In this document: positions 1 through 7,993 of the stretch, piece by piece
Layout: each line of letters opens with the position of its first letter
Position numbering within the stretch: the first letter of the stretch is position 1
From: Chalciporus piperatus
Lineage: Eukaryota > Basidiomycota > Agaricomycetes > Boletales > Boletaceae
Length of the DNA: 10,796 bases
Direction of reading: 5' to 3'
Assembly (NCBI GenBank): GCA_038093975.1
Contig: JBBPTG010000477.1
Location: forward strand, 1-10,796
Translations under genes and position numbers: made by a program
Notes under the pieces: model-generated
Databases searched by the model: none
Seen by the model: the letters and a program-made list of their open reading frames with translations, nothing else
What the model was told of the DNA's origin: nothing

Positions 1-979
1 GTCAGTATCCCATTCACACGGCTTCTCGCCGACTTACTTGTTGATAGATTGGCCTGAACAAGCATTTTACCCGATGGCATGAGATACGTGTGTGCATACG
101 TGTTAAGACCAGACGTGCTGATCATGAACTGCATCACAGCAGCAGGTCCGCGGCTCGGGAAGAACTCATACGTGGGTGTCGCACCAGCACCTTCGTAGGC
201 GGGATCGGTATTGGGCATGTTCCTGTTGACGTAACCACCACTAGTGAAACCACCGATGAGGACGATGGTACCATCACCGAGGGCTTCTGCCGCGGAGTAC
301 CAGCGCATCTCTTGCATGGAGAGCACAGCTGGGTCATCGTACCATTGGCACGCTGGGGAGGTCATGTCGTCCGCTCTAGTGCACGGGTTCAGAATCCGGA
401 TGGATTTCCTCCCATCGTAGTCGCCATAAGCGCTGTCGACGGATGGATTGGGAGAAGCGCCACCTTCAATGAACGAAGGATGAGTTGCCATATCGGGGTC
501 ACGGAACAAAGAGCCTCACCAACTCCCACAGCGGAATTACCACCAAATGTGGCATATGAACCGTTGGGGAGGTGCATGCCCGACGAACAAAACGTGTTCG
601 TGAGCACGCTCATTGGAGTTGCCTGACGGGTGTTGATGTCCCTGATTTTGGTGTGACGGATGAGCCAACAGAGCTTGATGCAAGCAGCGGGATAGAAGCT
701 CACCATACGGATGCCCATGCTGGGTGGCCATCGATCTGGGCAGCGTTACCCTCTGACTTGTCTAGGATGTATACTTTCTCATCGTTGCCGAGGAACATCT
801 ACGAACAGTGATGAACAGTCAGAGTCACAGAACGTGGTTCTCCTCTGGAAGTGACATACCATCATTGCACTGACGAGGGTGTTGCCTACTTCGACGATTG
901 AGCCGGCTTTCTGAGCTCTCGCCATATTCTGAGCGAGGAGTATGCTGGACGTGGCCAGCCACGGTAGCACATGGCGCAT
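1..979 (-). CDS. Glyoxal oxidase (copper radical oxidase), 5' part, four exons seen
   Basis: This is a secreted copper radical oxidase that oxidises aldehydes such as glyoxal and methylglyoxal and supplies H2O2 to extracellular peroxidases. Reading the minus strand, I place exons at 979-860, 798-704, 641-520 and 463-38. The introns have GT..AG ends and lengths of 61, 62 and 56 bp, and a fourth starts at 37 (GTAAGT). The phases join cleanly. The start at 979 gives a signal peptide (MRHVLPWLATSSILLAQ, likely cut near ARA|QK), followed by the family hallmarks VGNTLVSAMM, DGHPAWASVW, NTFCSSG, GRKSIRILNPC, MRWYSAAEALGDGTIVLIGG, PTYEFFPS and AHTYLMPSGKMLVQANLST. Cys90 (NTFC) and Tyr168 (RWY) match the Cys-Tyr radical cofactor pair (Cys70/Tyr135 in the Phanerochaete enzyme). 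The second Tyr and the copper His residues lie beyond the edge. I see no disabling change in this half. A CT-rich leader precedes the ATG. Confidence 0.93.
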
Positions 980-1469
980 CTTGGGATGTGGTCAGTGAAA
1001 GAGAGTATGCTTCCGAAGGGAAGGGATGGATCAAAGAGCGACTCGGAAAGTTGCACCAAAATGCTGAGGGACAAACAAGACACCAGGAGGATCTCTCGTG
1101 CAAAGCAACGGCCCGCAGATTCCAGCGGCCACCAAAGTTCAGAACATTCGGACATGTGGCAAATTTCAGGCCGATGGCTATTCTTAGCACCCAGGCAGTG
1201 CCGCAACTCTCACACAGGCGCAGAGATCCCGAGTGGAGGTTTACAGTAGGTTTCATCTTGAGCTCACCGGAAAACAGTTGACCAGTCAAGCACTCTCTTC
1301 CAACGCAACCTTGTCAGAGTTTTTCCAAGTTTTCCCTCGTTATGATTCTTGCACTGAGCAACGTAAGAGCAGCACCTTAGGCAGCACTTTTTGCACAGCC
1401 ACATGACCTTTCAGGTCAGTTTTTTTGCAGGCAGGAATGGACCTCTGAGGGGTACCATCCATCTGCTGA
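980..1469 (-). promoter_or_regulatory. Upstream region of the glyoxal oxidase gene; no other gene seen
   Basis: Between the glyoxal oxidase start and the solo LTR there is no convincing coding sequence; the open frames here lack domains. Just before the ATG the sense strand is pyrimidine-rich (CTCTCTTTCACTGACC), as in many fungal leaders. No clear TATA box was found. At 1404-1418 a perfect inverted repeat TGACCT-TTC-AGGTCA is followed by seven T residues. Function is inferred from position only. The D-family LTR begins 491 bp upstream of the start codon. Confidence 0.4.
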
Positions 1470-1548
1470 TGTTATAGTATTTAAAAACTTTTCAAACTTT
1501 TGCCTACAACGGTATTCGAACTCTGAACCCCAGTGAAAACTGGCTATG

Positions 1549-2473
1549 CTGAGATCTGTCCCCCGATGTTAGCATATGTATTTGTTTAGTTGGTCTGTTG
1601 ATATCTGCGCATGTCTGATTTTAGATTATTATTAGATTTGCAAGATGTGCCATTGCCTAGGCGCCTATGTTGCATTGGTTAACATTCCTGCCAGCGGACT
1701 GGCAAATTGCAGCGTTGGGCAGCAGCTTGTCCCAATGCCTTGCCAATGTCAGATTTGCCAGCTGGTAATCGTGTATTTGGTACAGCTTGTGCTGCCTCCC
1801 ACGCTGTACGACGATCCCAGTCGACTCACTCACTTATACTTAGTATACTCACACTCACTCCGCAACCACGTTGTCTCGTTGTGGTACCCAACACTTCTGC
1901 CTGCCAAGAAAACCACTGGCACTGGGTGTACTATCGAGTATCATGTGAGTTCGCGCCTAGTGCATTCTCGGCTCACTGAGATTGCGATAGATCTCTTAAT
2001 ACTATTACTAGGGTGCATATATGCGCTGCCATAAGAAGGAGAGCGTCAGTCAACGTGTCGTTTGCGCGACACACAACACCAACAAACCATGAACGCAACA
2101 CAGTGGGTGATAGGACACCCCAGACGATGTGTTGCCCCCCGAAACGCGTCGCATGACGCACAGAACGATGCCACCTGGCCGCAGACACGACGCAGCCACA
2201 CCGGAAGATAATTCGAATAAAGTATGTTTATCTCATCATCTATGTAGTTCCTTTGAACACTTATGCATGTCGATACCTGAGGAGAGATCACGAAGGAGTA
2301 CTGTCGCCCATGCACGACGAAGATGGTGCACATACACCACTCTCAATTCCTACCATTTCTTCCATCTCACACACCCCAGCCTCTCTCAATATCCCTATGG
2401 AGACGAAACCCATTTACGACCCTATCTTCTGACGTGCCGGTCAATGAAACAGAGGTAGCTAAACATTTCCTTA
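1549..2473. other. Left arm of element E, non-coding
   Basis: I recognise no protein here. Open frames of up to 129 codons (1645-2034) have no family signature and no supporting codon pattern. An imperfect hairpin has arms at 1699-1718 and 1743-1761 (CTGGCAAAT....TTGG against its complement). The 2320-2430 stretch is rich in Ser, Thr and Pro in one frame and could be decayed linker sequence of the captured exchanger, but I cannot support that. Confidence 0.4.
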
Positions 2474-3504
2474 TCTGCTTCGGACTTTTTCACTCCAAAC
2501 CTCGCCGCAATCGCTCGATTTCTCGGTTTAGACGAAGATGTGGCTGGCGTAACTCTCCTAGCCTTCGGAAATGCCAGTCCGGATGTTTTCGCCACTTTTT
2601 CCCGCGATGTGTGCCAATTCAGGTGGCTTGGCTGTCGGTGAGGTTCTTGGAGCAGCCTCGTTTATCGTTTCCTGTGTCGTCGGATCCATGTGCATCATTT
2701 GTCCATTCAAGGTCGAACCTATCCCCTTCCTTTGTGATGTCGGATTTTTCACCCTGGCGGTCGCCATACTTCTTTTTATTCTCCATGATGGTGAGATTAC
2801 TGAACTGGAGTCAGTCTTGCTCGCCGTCTTGTACGTTTTCGACATCGTCGGCGGATGGTGGGTAAATCATAGAGAGAAGAAACGTCGCATCGAAGCGACC
2901 ATACGTGGAGAGTACATGGACGAACCCGAACCCGAACATTACACCAATGTTGGTGAGTTCTCCAGTGGCACAGACTACTCGCTGTGCTCATTTTGACTCC
3001 CTAGTAGTCTCACCCGCGCCGTCTACATCAGATAGCCTAACAGTACTACTTGCATCCCCAACACCCGTACATGTCAGATCTATCTCCGCACCCACCGTAC
3101 CTCGCGTACAAACTCAGCTCCTGATGCGACCTCAGTCCTGCACACCTTCGCCAATCAGCTCTCCATCGCATTTGACCCAAATGCCATCGTTTTCTCTCGT
3201 CAGTGCGATAGAATTCCGACAAGTGGTTCCTCACTTCAGAGTCAGGCCGCGAGCTCCTCTCTCAACATGTTCGACTCCCCCGTGACGCCTTACGCAGGTG
3301 GTCATTACCACCCTCGTCACCGACATTCATGCTCAGATCTCTGGATGAACGCCCGAAGCTGAAGAGTGGGAGGGTACTAGGTGTTCCCTTGAACGAGCCA
3401 TTTTCGCTGTTGGAAACTCGCTCGCAGATCTCGTCGCCAACACCAGTGTAGCTGTACGCCCTCCCCTCCTGCCCATCTCATCTTCATGTTCATCAGATGG
3501 ATAG
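2474..3504 (+). pseudogene. Captured, frameshifted fragment of a Na+/Ca2+ exchanger-type (CCX/NCKX6-like) gene
   Basis: In order, the sequence encodes parts of a CaCA-superfamily membrane exchanger of the fungal YDL206w/Ecm27-like group. Frame 2 from 2474 gives SASDFFTPNLAAIARFLG and then alpha-1 VTLLAFGNASPDVFATFS. One extra base in the TTTTTCCC run near 2603 shifts to frame 3, which gives NSGGLAVGEVLGAASFIVSC and further membrane segments to about 2900. A disordered linker follows in frame 1, including PSFSLVSAIEFRQVV (about 3180-3228). At 3252 the frame changes again to SLNMFDSPVTPYAGGHYH, stopping at 3360. At 3397 frame 1 holds alpha-2 (IFAVGNSLADLVANTSVA) and stops at 3502. Compared with the usual protein, the membrane segments between linker and alpha-2 and everything after alpha-2 are missing. 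Two or more frameshifts and a deletion make a working transporter impossible. It lies wholly between the E TIRs, so it moved with the transposon. Confidence 0.87.
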
Positions 3505-3880
3505 TTTTCACGGATAGTTTTGTTGCCGTTTTCGATGCTTTGCAGTTTTCGTGTGGTTGTGTATGGATATCTGGATGGTGTACCCTGTACCATGGTCGGC
3601 AATGCATTTCAGAGCATCTGGTAGCACATTATTGGTGTCGTCATTAGCAGATCAGATCAGCTGTTGTACGCTGTGAGCAGATGGCAATCAGACTAGCAGT
3701 TTCCGATTAACATGTCATAATCTGATCCCATATGTACGCGCTCACTATATCATTTCACTGCACTCTCAGACAGACAGAAACAGAAAATTTACTCTCACTT
3801 TATTCGTGAATTCTGTCTACGAGTGATAACATATGTAGCATGCCAGGAAGCATGTCCGGACATATCCGAACACGCCCTAT
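3505..3880. other. Right arm of element E, non-coding
   Basis: No coding sequence was recognised between the end of the exchanger fragment and the right TIR. The subterminal part has a run of CAGACAGACAGAAACAGAAAA (about 3769-3787) and ATAACATATGTA near 3827-3838, loosely mirroring GTTAGCATATGTA near the left end. This may be subterminal sequence bound by transposase. Confidence 0.35.
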
Positions 3881-4308
3881 CATAGCCAGTTTTCACTGGG
3901 TCTGAACTTTGTCTACAACTTAGGGGTCAAGCCGGATTCATCTTAATCCGCTCCGGTAGTCCCTGTAGCATTACGTAAACTATTACATAATCAGGTCACG
4001 TGACAAAGGTCCAGACTTAGATGAGTCAGCAATGATATCATGGCCTAGACCCTAATCCGTACCTGGTACCTTTTCTTATCTATCGTCCCATTTACCTTAT
4101 TTATCTTTTCCTTTATGATTTCCTTATTCGGCTGTTGGTCTGTGCGCATTTCTCAATAGTATATAAGTAGCCCTGTACTTATCACAGACCCCAGTCTAAT
4201 CCATTTGTTGCTTCACCGCAATTAAGCTTTAGTACTCAGCTTATTCCTTCGCAAGGCTTAGTGTTGCCTTAAGTCCCCGCTGTGTTGTGACTTCGTCATA
4301 ACAGCTGA

Positions 4309-4572
4309 TTCCAGCCATTTTCCAATATATTCTGGCATTGAATATGATATATTTAGACCATCTCTAGGATGCTTTCTGTTGCTTTTCCAGCTGTGCTGGA
4401 GGTTTTTTGGAGAGTTTTGGAGAGTTGATGGATGGTTTGCAGATGGTTTCTAGAGGTCTCAAATAGCTCTGAAAAGCATCCCATTAGCTTATTTAGTAGG
4501 TAGCTTTACAGGAAAATCATCTGAAAGCTTTCAGATAGTCAGAAGATGGTTGGCCAGAGGTCTGACAGATGC
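4309..4572. other. Unassigned spacer between solo LTR D and element A
   Basis: There is no open frame of interest. It contains an 18-nt perfect palindrome ATCTGAAAGCTTTCAGAT (4519-4536) and complementary GGATGCTTT / AAAGCATCC segments (about 4368 and 4473) that could form a larger fold. It may be host intergenic sequence or an old unrecognised repeat. The last five bases (GATGC, 4568-4572) would be the left target duplication of element A. Confidence 0.35.
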
Positions 4573-4776
4573 TGTTACGAACGCTCAGTTCCTTATCCTA
4601 GTCTTTCCTACACTTACTACGTTTCTCTTTCACTTTTGCACTTAGTCGCTTTCTCTCCCTTTTCTGTTATCTTATCTTATCAAGATCACATCACGTGACC
4701 TGCTGACATCAGCTAGGTCTAGCCTTTCGCTTACGTAACGTGGCTGTGCGTGGCTGTGTACTTTCCCCACTGTCCA

Positions 4777-4908
4777 TGACTCATACCGAGTCACCATGAC
4801 TCAGACTCTTATTGACTCATTATGACTCACCGTGACTCATACTGACTCACGCTGACTCATCTCGCTTCCTAGTCATATACGCTATTGGCTGTTACTCGCC
4901 ATGACTCA
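4777..4908 (+). promoter_or_regulatory. Cluster of eight TGACTCA sites in the U3 part of LTR A
   Basis: TGACTCA occurs at 4777, 4797, 4813, 4823, 4833, 4843, 4853 and 4902. The five from 4813 to 4853 are spaced exactly 10 bp apart, and 4777/4797 are 20 bp apart with a degenerate reversed copy (CGAGTCA) at 4787. TGACTCA is the core bound by Gcn4/AP-1-type bZIP factors in fungi. Two copies (4777, 4902) have the full ATGACTCAT palindrome. The cluster lies 65-200 bp upstream of the TATA box, so an enhancer-like role in stress- or starvation-driven transcription is a reasonable inference. Confidence 0.7.
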
Positions 4909-4972
4909 TATCTAGTCATACCTAGTCATATAGTTAAGGTTTAGTCACAACATGTACAAACACTGTCAATAG

Positions 4973-5007
4973 TATATAAACCCGGGTTGACAAGCACTGG
5001 CTCTCCA
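4973..5007 (+). promoter_or_regulatory. Core promoter of LTR A: TATA box and predicted transcript start
   Basis: TATATAAA at 4973-4980 sits 34 bp before AGTCTTGTTCT (5007-5017). That 11-mer is predicted to be the 5' end of the transcript because it is complementary to the primer-binding site at 5168. The D LTR has the same arrangement, including the shared CAATAGTATATAA box and a start beginning AGTCT. Confidence 0.7.
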
Positions 5008-5167
5008 GTCTTGTTCTCCTGGAGTTTCCTCTTCTTGAACTTCATGGGCCAAGCGCTCCTGCTTGCCTAGTCTGATCCTCAGCTCTAGTTACTGAGTTGA
5101 TGTGGTTTCGCTAGGGCATGTTGTCTGATGATAGCGCTAGCTCTTGATTGAGTTGAGTCGTTTCATT

Positions 5168-5178
5168 AGAACAAGACT
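5168..5178 (+). other. Self-priming primer-binding site of element A
   Basis: AGAACAAGACT is the perfect reverse complement of AGTCTTGTTCT at 5007-5017. Self-primed Ty3 elements (Tf1, sushi group) fold the first 11 nt of their RNA onto a site just after the 5' LTR to start reverse transcription. The length (11 nt), the position (two bases after the LTR) and the distance of the donor from the TATA box all fit. The leader from 5179 to 5319 has no recognised feature. Confidence 0.8.
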
Positions 5179-5319
5179 ATTATTAATCCTCTCTGCCTCA
5201 GTGTCTCGTCACTGCCGCACTCGTTGTACGCCATCTGCACCGTCGTCGCAAGTGGGTACCTGCGCTGCTTGTTCGCGCTGTGGCGGGGTAGAGTCAGGGG
5301 TCAGCAGAGAGCGCGGGAG

Positions 5320-6912
5320 ATGCCGAACGGAGTGTCAAAGAGTAGTAGGTCAGCGTAGTGCACAGCATGTTCTAGTCATCACATCCTGTATCCCATCGAG
5401 TCGGAGGCAGTCCTGGCCTCTCCATCTGGTGAAGAGAGTGGGAAGCGCGCCACATCCAAAATCTCCATAGACGACATAGCTAGAATACGTGGCATTGAAG
5501 GCACCGGGCAACGCACAGTGCAAACGTCAGACGACGACAGCATCTCATCGCCATCACAACTCTCCCCAGACCCACAAGGGGAAGACAACAACTGGATTTC
5601 CTTTACTCCACGTCGTACACACGCCGTACTGCCAACAGCAGGAATCACAACCAGACGCAGACGCAACAGTAGCGCAGGTACTGTCACTCCAGCTACTACC
5701 GGCACAAACCGCTATCGTCTAGTCCCCGCAACTTTCACCACGCCAGCGAAAAAGCAGAACGTAGCAGGGCCCAGTGTAACGTACACAAAGAGACAAAATC
5801 CCCCACCCCCACCCCTACCTATCTTTAACCCGCTACTCCGCACGACGGGGAAAATCGAACCAGATACCCCACACATACCGCGCATAACACGCGAAGAACC
5901 CTTTATGCGCTCAGCATCCAACGAGTCAGCCAAAGTGGTCCCACTCTTCAAAGGTGACTACTCGGACAAAGACACACCAGCGGAGTGGTTTGCGCTATTT
6001 CAACTGGGGCTCCCAGCCTCGTGGACGGATAGAAACAAGATCGAGCGGTTCGAGCTCCAACTCGCACCAGAAAGTATTGCAGCGGAATGGTTCGCGTACT
6101 TAACTACCGAAGAGGTCTACGACATGAGCTCGCTGAGGCGCGCTTTCTTGAAAAGATGGCCACCGAGGAAGCGCCCTGTCTGGACGAGAGCGCAGCAGCG
6201 AGAACGAATCCAGCAGATCACTCTCAAAGAAGAGGACACTGGAGAATGGCGGGATGAGGGTAACTCGGGAGATCACGGCCAAAACATTTGGGCAGAGAAA
6301 GTTAGGCAACTCGCGCTCACCATGGGCGACAGTGAGGGCCACCTCATTGCGCACGTTATCCACCACACCCCCCGTCTCCTCCGAGAACAACTCACTGACG
6401 AATACGACAGTTGGGATGACTTCGTGGACGCAGTGCGCTCCATTCCGCAGGAACGCCTCCGCGTAGAAAAGCAGAAACTATCGGAGAATCGTGCCAGAGA
6501 CCAGGCCATCGCATCCCTGCAACAATGGCGCGTAACGCAATCACCTACTCAGCGTCCACAACGCTTCGCGAATCCCTCAGGCTTTGTCTCCAATTCGACC
6601 ATACCACCCGCGTACGCGATGTCAGCTCCCACCCCCGTGGGAGGAATTCGCCAATCTCGAAGCCCTTCCCCAATGCCCCCCCTCACACGCACCCAAATCC
6701 TAGAAAGAGCCAACGTAATCCCACAACGCCCAAACACGGAGACGGGAAGACGGCAGTATGAAGCCGACGTCGCAACCTGGCATCAGACGCACGGACAGAC
6801 GTACTCGAGTCTGGAGCGACCATACCCCCTCAAACCGGGAACAGCCAGCATCGGCTCGGGAGAATGCTACGGATGCGGATACGTTACAGACCCACCCCAC
6901 ACTGGGAACGCA
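5320..6912 (+). pseudogene. Retrotransposon Gag of element A, N-terminal and capsid part, disrupted
   Basis: The first in-frame ATG is at 5320, but a TAG at 5356 breaks the frame after 12 codons. From 5359 the frame is open to the B insertion at 6913. The product starts with a polar Ser/Asp/Arg-rich region and a proline run (5804-5820). A retrotransposon-gag capsid domain follows at about 5935-6480: PLFKGDYSDKDTPAEWF, WTDRNKIERFELQL, LRRAFLKRWPP and SWDDFVDAVRSIPQERL. After a Gln/Pro-rich linker comes a zinc knuckle starting CYGCGYVTDPPHTGNA (about 6865-6912), whose last Cys is at 9263, after the insertion. The TAA at 6937 is inside B and is not the true gag end. Gag would coat element RNA in virus-like particles. 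This copy cannot make full-length protein. Confidence 0.85.
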
Positions 6913-6943
6913 GCATCAGGAAAAACCTCTGCTGGATAATTTG

Positions 6944-7173
6944 TGAAATTACCATAAAAATGTGTAAATTTGTCCAAATTTCAGGAATTTCATATATTTC
7001 CAAGAATTTCTGATATTTGTGGCAAATCCTTGACCTTTCCAGCATGTATGTTATATGAAATTTCTTAAATTTCATGAAAATCATGGTTATTCGTGATATT
7101 TTATGAAAATTCCAGTAATCATGGTAATTCATATGAACTGAGTAGAGAAGGTACAATTAGAATGTATACTCAA
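6944..7173. other. AT-rich left arm of element B
   Basis: No gene is present. The stretch is full of short GAAATTTC / AAATTT words in both orientations (for example near 6965, 6985 and 7055), which resembles the subterminal repeats of DNA transposons. Confidence 0.4.
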
Positions 7174-7857
7174 AGTGGGGAAAAGTGTACAAAAGTGTAC
7201 AAAAAAGCGTACTAAAAGTGTAGTTACAAGTGTAGTGATTGAGTGTAGCAAAGTGTAGCAAAAAAGCGTACTAAAAGTGTAGTCAATGGTGTGGGAAAGT
7301 GTAGCAAGACTGAGTGTAGCAAGGTGTAGCAAAAAAGCGTACTAAAAGTGTAGTCAATGGTGTGGGAAAGTGTAGCAAGACTGAGTGTAGCAAAAGTGTA
7401 CAAAAAAGCGTAGTAAATGTGTAGTTTCAAGTGTGGGAAAGTGTAGCAAGACTGAGTGTAGCAAAAGTGTACAAAAAAGCGTAGTAAATGTGTAGTTTCA
7501 AGTGTGGGAAAGTGTAGCTAGACTGAGTGTAGCAAAAGTGTACACAAAGTGTAGTAAATGTGTAGTTACAAGTGTGGGAAAGTGTATTAGATTAGAGTGT
7601 AGCTAAAGTGTACAATGTAGCAAAAAAGCGTACTAAATGTGTAGTTACAAGTGTGGGAAAGTGTAGCTAGACTGTGTAGCAAAAGTGTACAAAAAAGCGT
7701 AGTAAGTGTGTAGTTAAAAGTGTAGTAAGTGTGTAGTTAAAAGTGTAGCAAAGTATTGTGGAGATCAAACCTATTGAAAGTGTACAAAAAAGCATACACA
7801 AGTGTACAAAAAATATTGTAGCTATCTAGTGTAGGAGATCCTAATAAAGTGTAGCTA
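7174..7857 (+). repeat. ~71-bp tandem array built from GTGTAG/GTGTAC words
   Basis: Using GCGTA as anchor, copies start at about 7207, 7266, 7337, 7408, 7479, 7549 (as GTGTAG), 7628 and 7697, giving spacings of 59, 71, 71, 71, 70, 79 and 69 bp. Each unit contains several GTGTAG or GTGTAC words joined by A-rich or GTGGGAAA spacers. The middle copies are nearly identical and the edges are degenerate. Open frames on the minus strand (TLFCYTLLHS-like) are by-products of the repeat and are not genes. Confidence 0.85.
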
Positions 7858-7900
7858 CATTTCCCTAATGCTCGGACTTGACAAAAAATCCGCGCGAAAA

Positions 7901-7912
7901 GGTCACGTGACC
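7901..7912 (+). promoter_or_regulatory. GGTCACGTGACC palindrome (E-box) in element B
   Basis: This is a perfect 12-bp palindrome with a CACGTG core, the site type bound by bHLH/Cbf1-like factors. The same TCACGTGAC core is in both LTR families of this window. It lies just upstream of the exon-like modules and could belong to a promoter; that role is inference. Confidence 0.4.
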
Positions 7913-7993
7913 AAGTTGAACTTGCCGCGCCACTTCTTCGAGTTTCTCTCTGTCTCACACCACTACACCACACCTCAACAACAACAGCAACAC

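Larger units (their letters stand above)
1529..3900. mobile_element. Non-autonomous TIR DNA transposon E carrying a captured gene fragment
   Basis: The ends are perfect 20-bp inverted repeats starting CCCAGTGAAAACTGG (1529-1548 and 3881-3900). Flanks are a 7-bp target duplication TCTGAAC (1522-1528 and 3901-3907). The intact LTR copy at 10200 gives the empty site (ACTCTGGACTTTG), which fixes the boundaries independently. The length is 2372 bp. No transposase was found inside, so the element needs a partner; element C at 9409 shares the first 19 bp of the TIR with two transitions and carries a possible transposase start. The middle holds a decayed cation exchanger gene (2474-3504). The superfamily is unresolved: a 7-bp duplication with CCCAGTG termini does not fit hAT (8 bp), mariner (TA) or classic CACTA (2-3 bp) cleanly. 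Confidence 0.88.
1470..4303 (+). repeat. Solo LTR of retrotransposon family D, split by DNA transposon E
   Basis: The LTR starts TGTTATAG and ends CATAACA, giving TGTTAT/ATAACA termini. It is flanked on both sides by GCTGA (1465-1469 and 4304-4308), a 5-bp target duplication typical of LTR integration. The LTR itself is 1470-1528 plus 3908-4303, about 455 bp, because 1529-3900 is a later insertion and 3901-3907 is its target duplication. It aligns along its length with the LTR at 10200-10656: about 14 substitutions by eye and one 2-nt indel. Inside are a CACGTG palindrome (3994-4004), TGAGTCA (4022-4028), a TATA box (TATATAAG, near 4160) and the predicted transcript start AGTCTAATCCA (4193-4203). 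No internal retroelement sequence follows and the duplications match, so it arose by LTR-LTR recombination. Confidence 0.9.
4573..5165 (+). repeat. 5' LTR of element A
   Basis: It starts TGTTACGAAC and ends GTCGTTTCA, with loosely inverted termini. It holds TCACGTGACC (4691-4700), the TGACTCA cluster (4777-4908), a TATA box (4973-4980) and a predicted transcript start at 5007. The right end is placed by analogy: the primer-binding site starts two bases after a CA, exactly as in the D-family LTR at 10200. No second copy is in the window, so both ends are inferred from termini and context. Confidence 0.65.

Noticed and set aside
898..1281. 127-codon open frame on the plus strand
   Set aside because: It overlaps glyoxal oxidase exon 1 and its promoter in antisense and has no domain-like sequence.
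1645..2034. 129-codon open frame in element E
   Set aside because: It is hydrophobic and Leu-rich by chance, with no recognisable family, and lies in the non-coding arm of the transposon.
2320..2430. Ser/Thr/Pro-rich frame (LSIPTISSISHTP) as part of the captured exchanger
   Set aside because: Plausible linker sequence but out of order relative to the membrane segments and too low in complexity to support.
5144..5470. 108-codon open frame over the LTR A/leader junction
   Set aside because: It begins with TTG, covers the primer-binding site and overlaps the gag frame, which has clear Gag features.
5518..6939. Gag read as a complete 473-aa protein
   Set aside because: Its start is a GTG within a longer open frame and its stop lies in the TIR of insertion B; the real frame starts at or before 5320 and continues at 9260.
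7174..7857. CRISPR-like or telomeric array
   Set aside because: Units are directly abutting without unique spacers, and the words are GTGTAG/GTGTAC, not TTAGGG; the setting is a eukaryotic transposon.
7129..7973. Minus-strand open frames with TLFCYTLLHS repeats
   Set aside because: They arise from the 71-bp tandem array.
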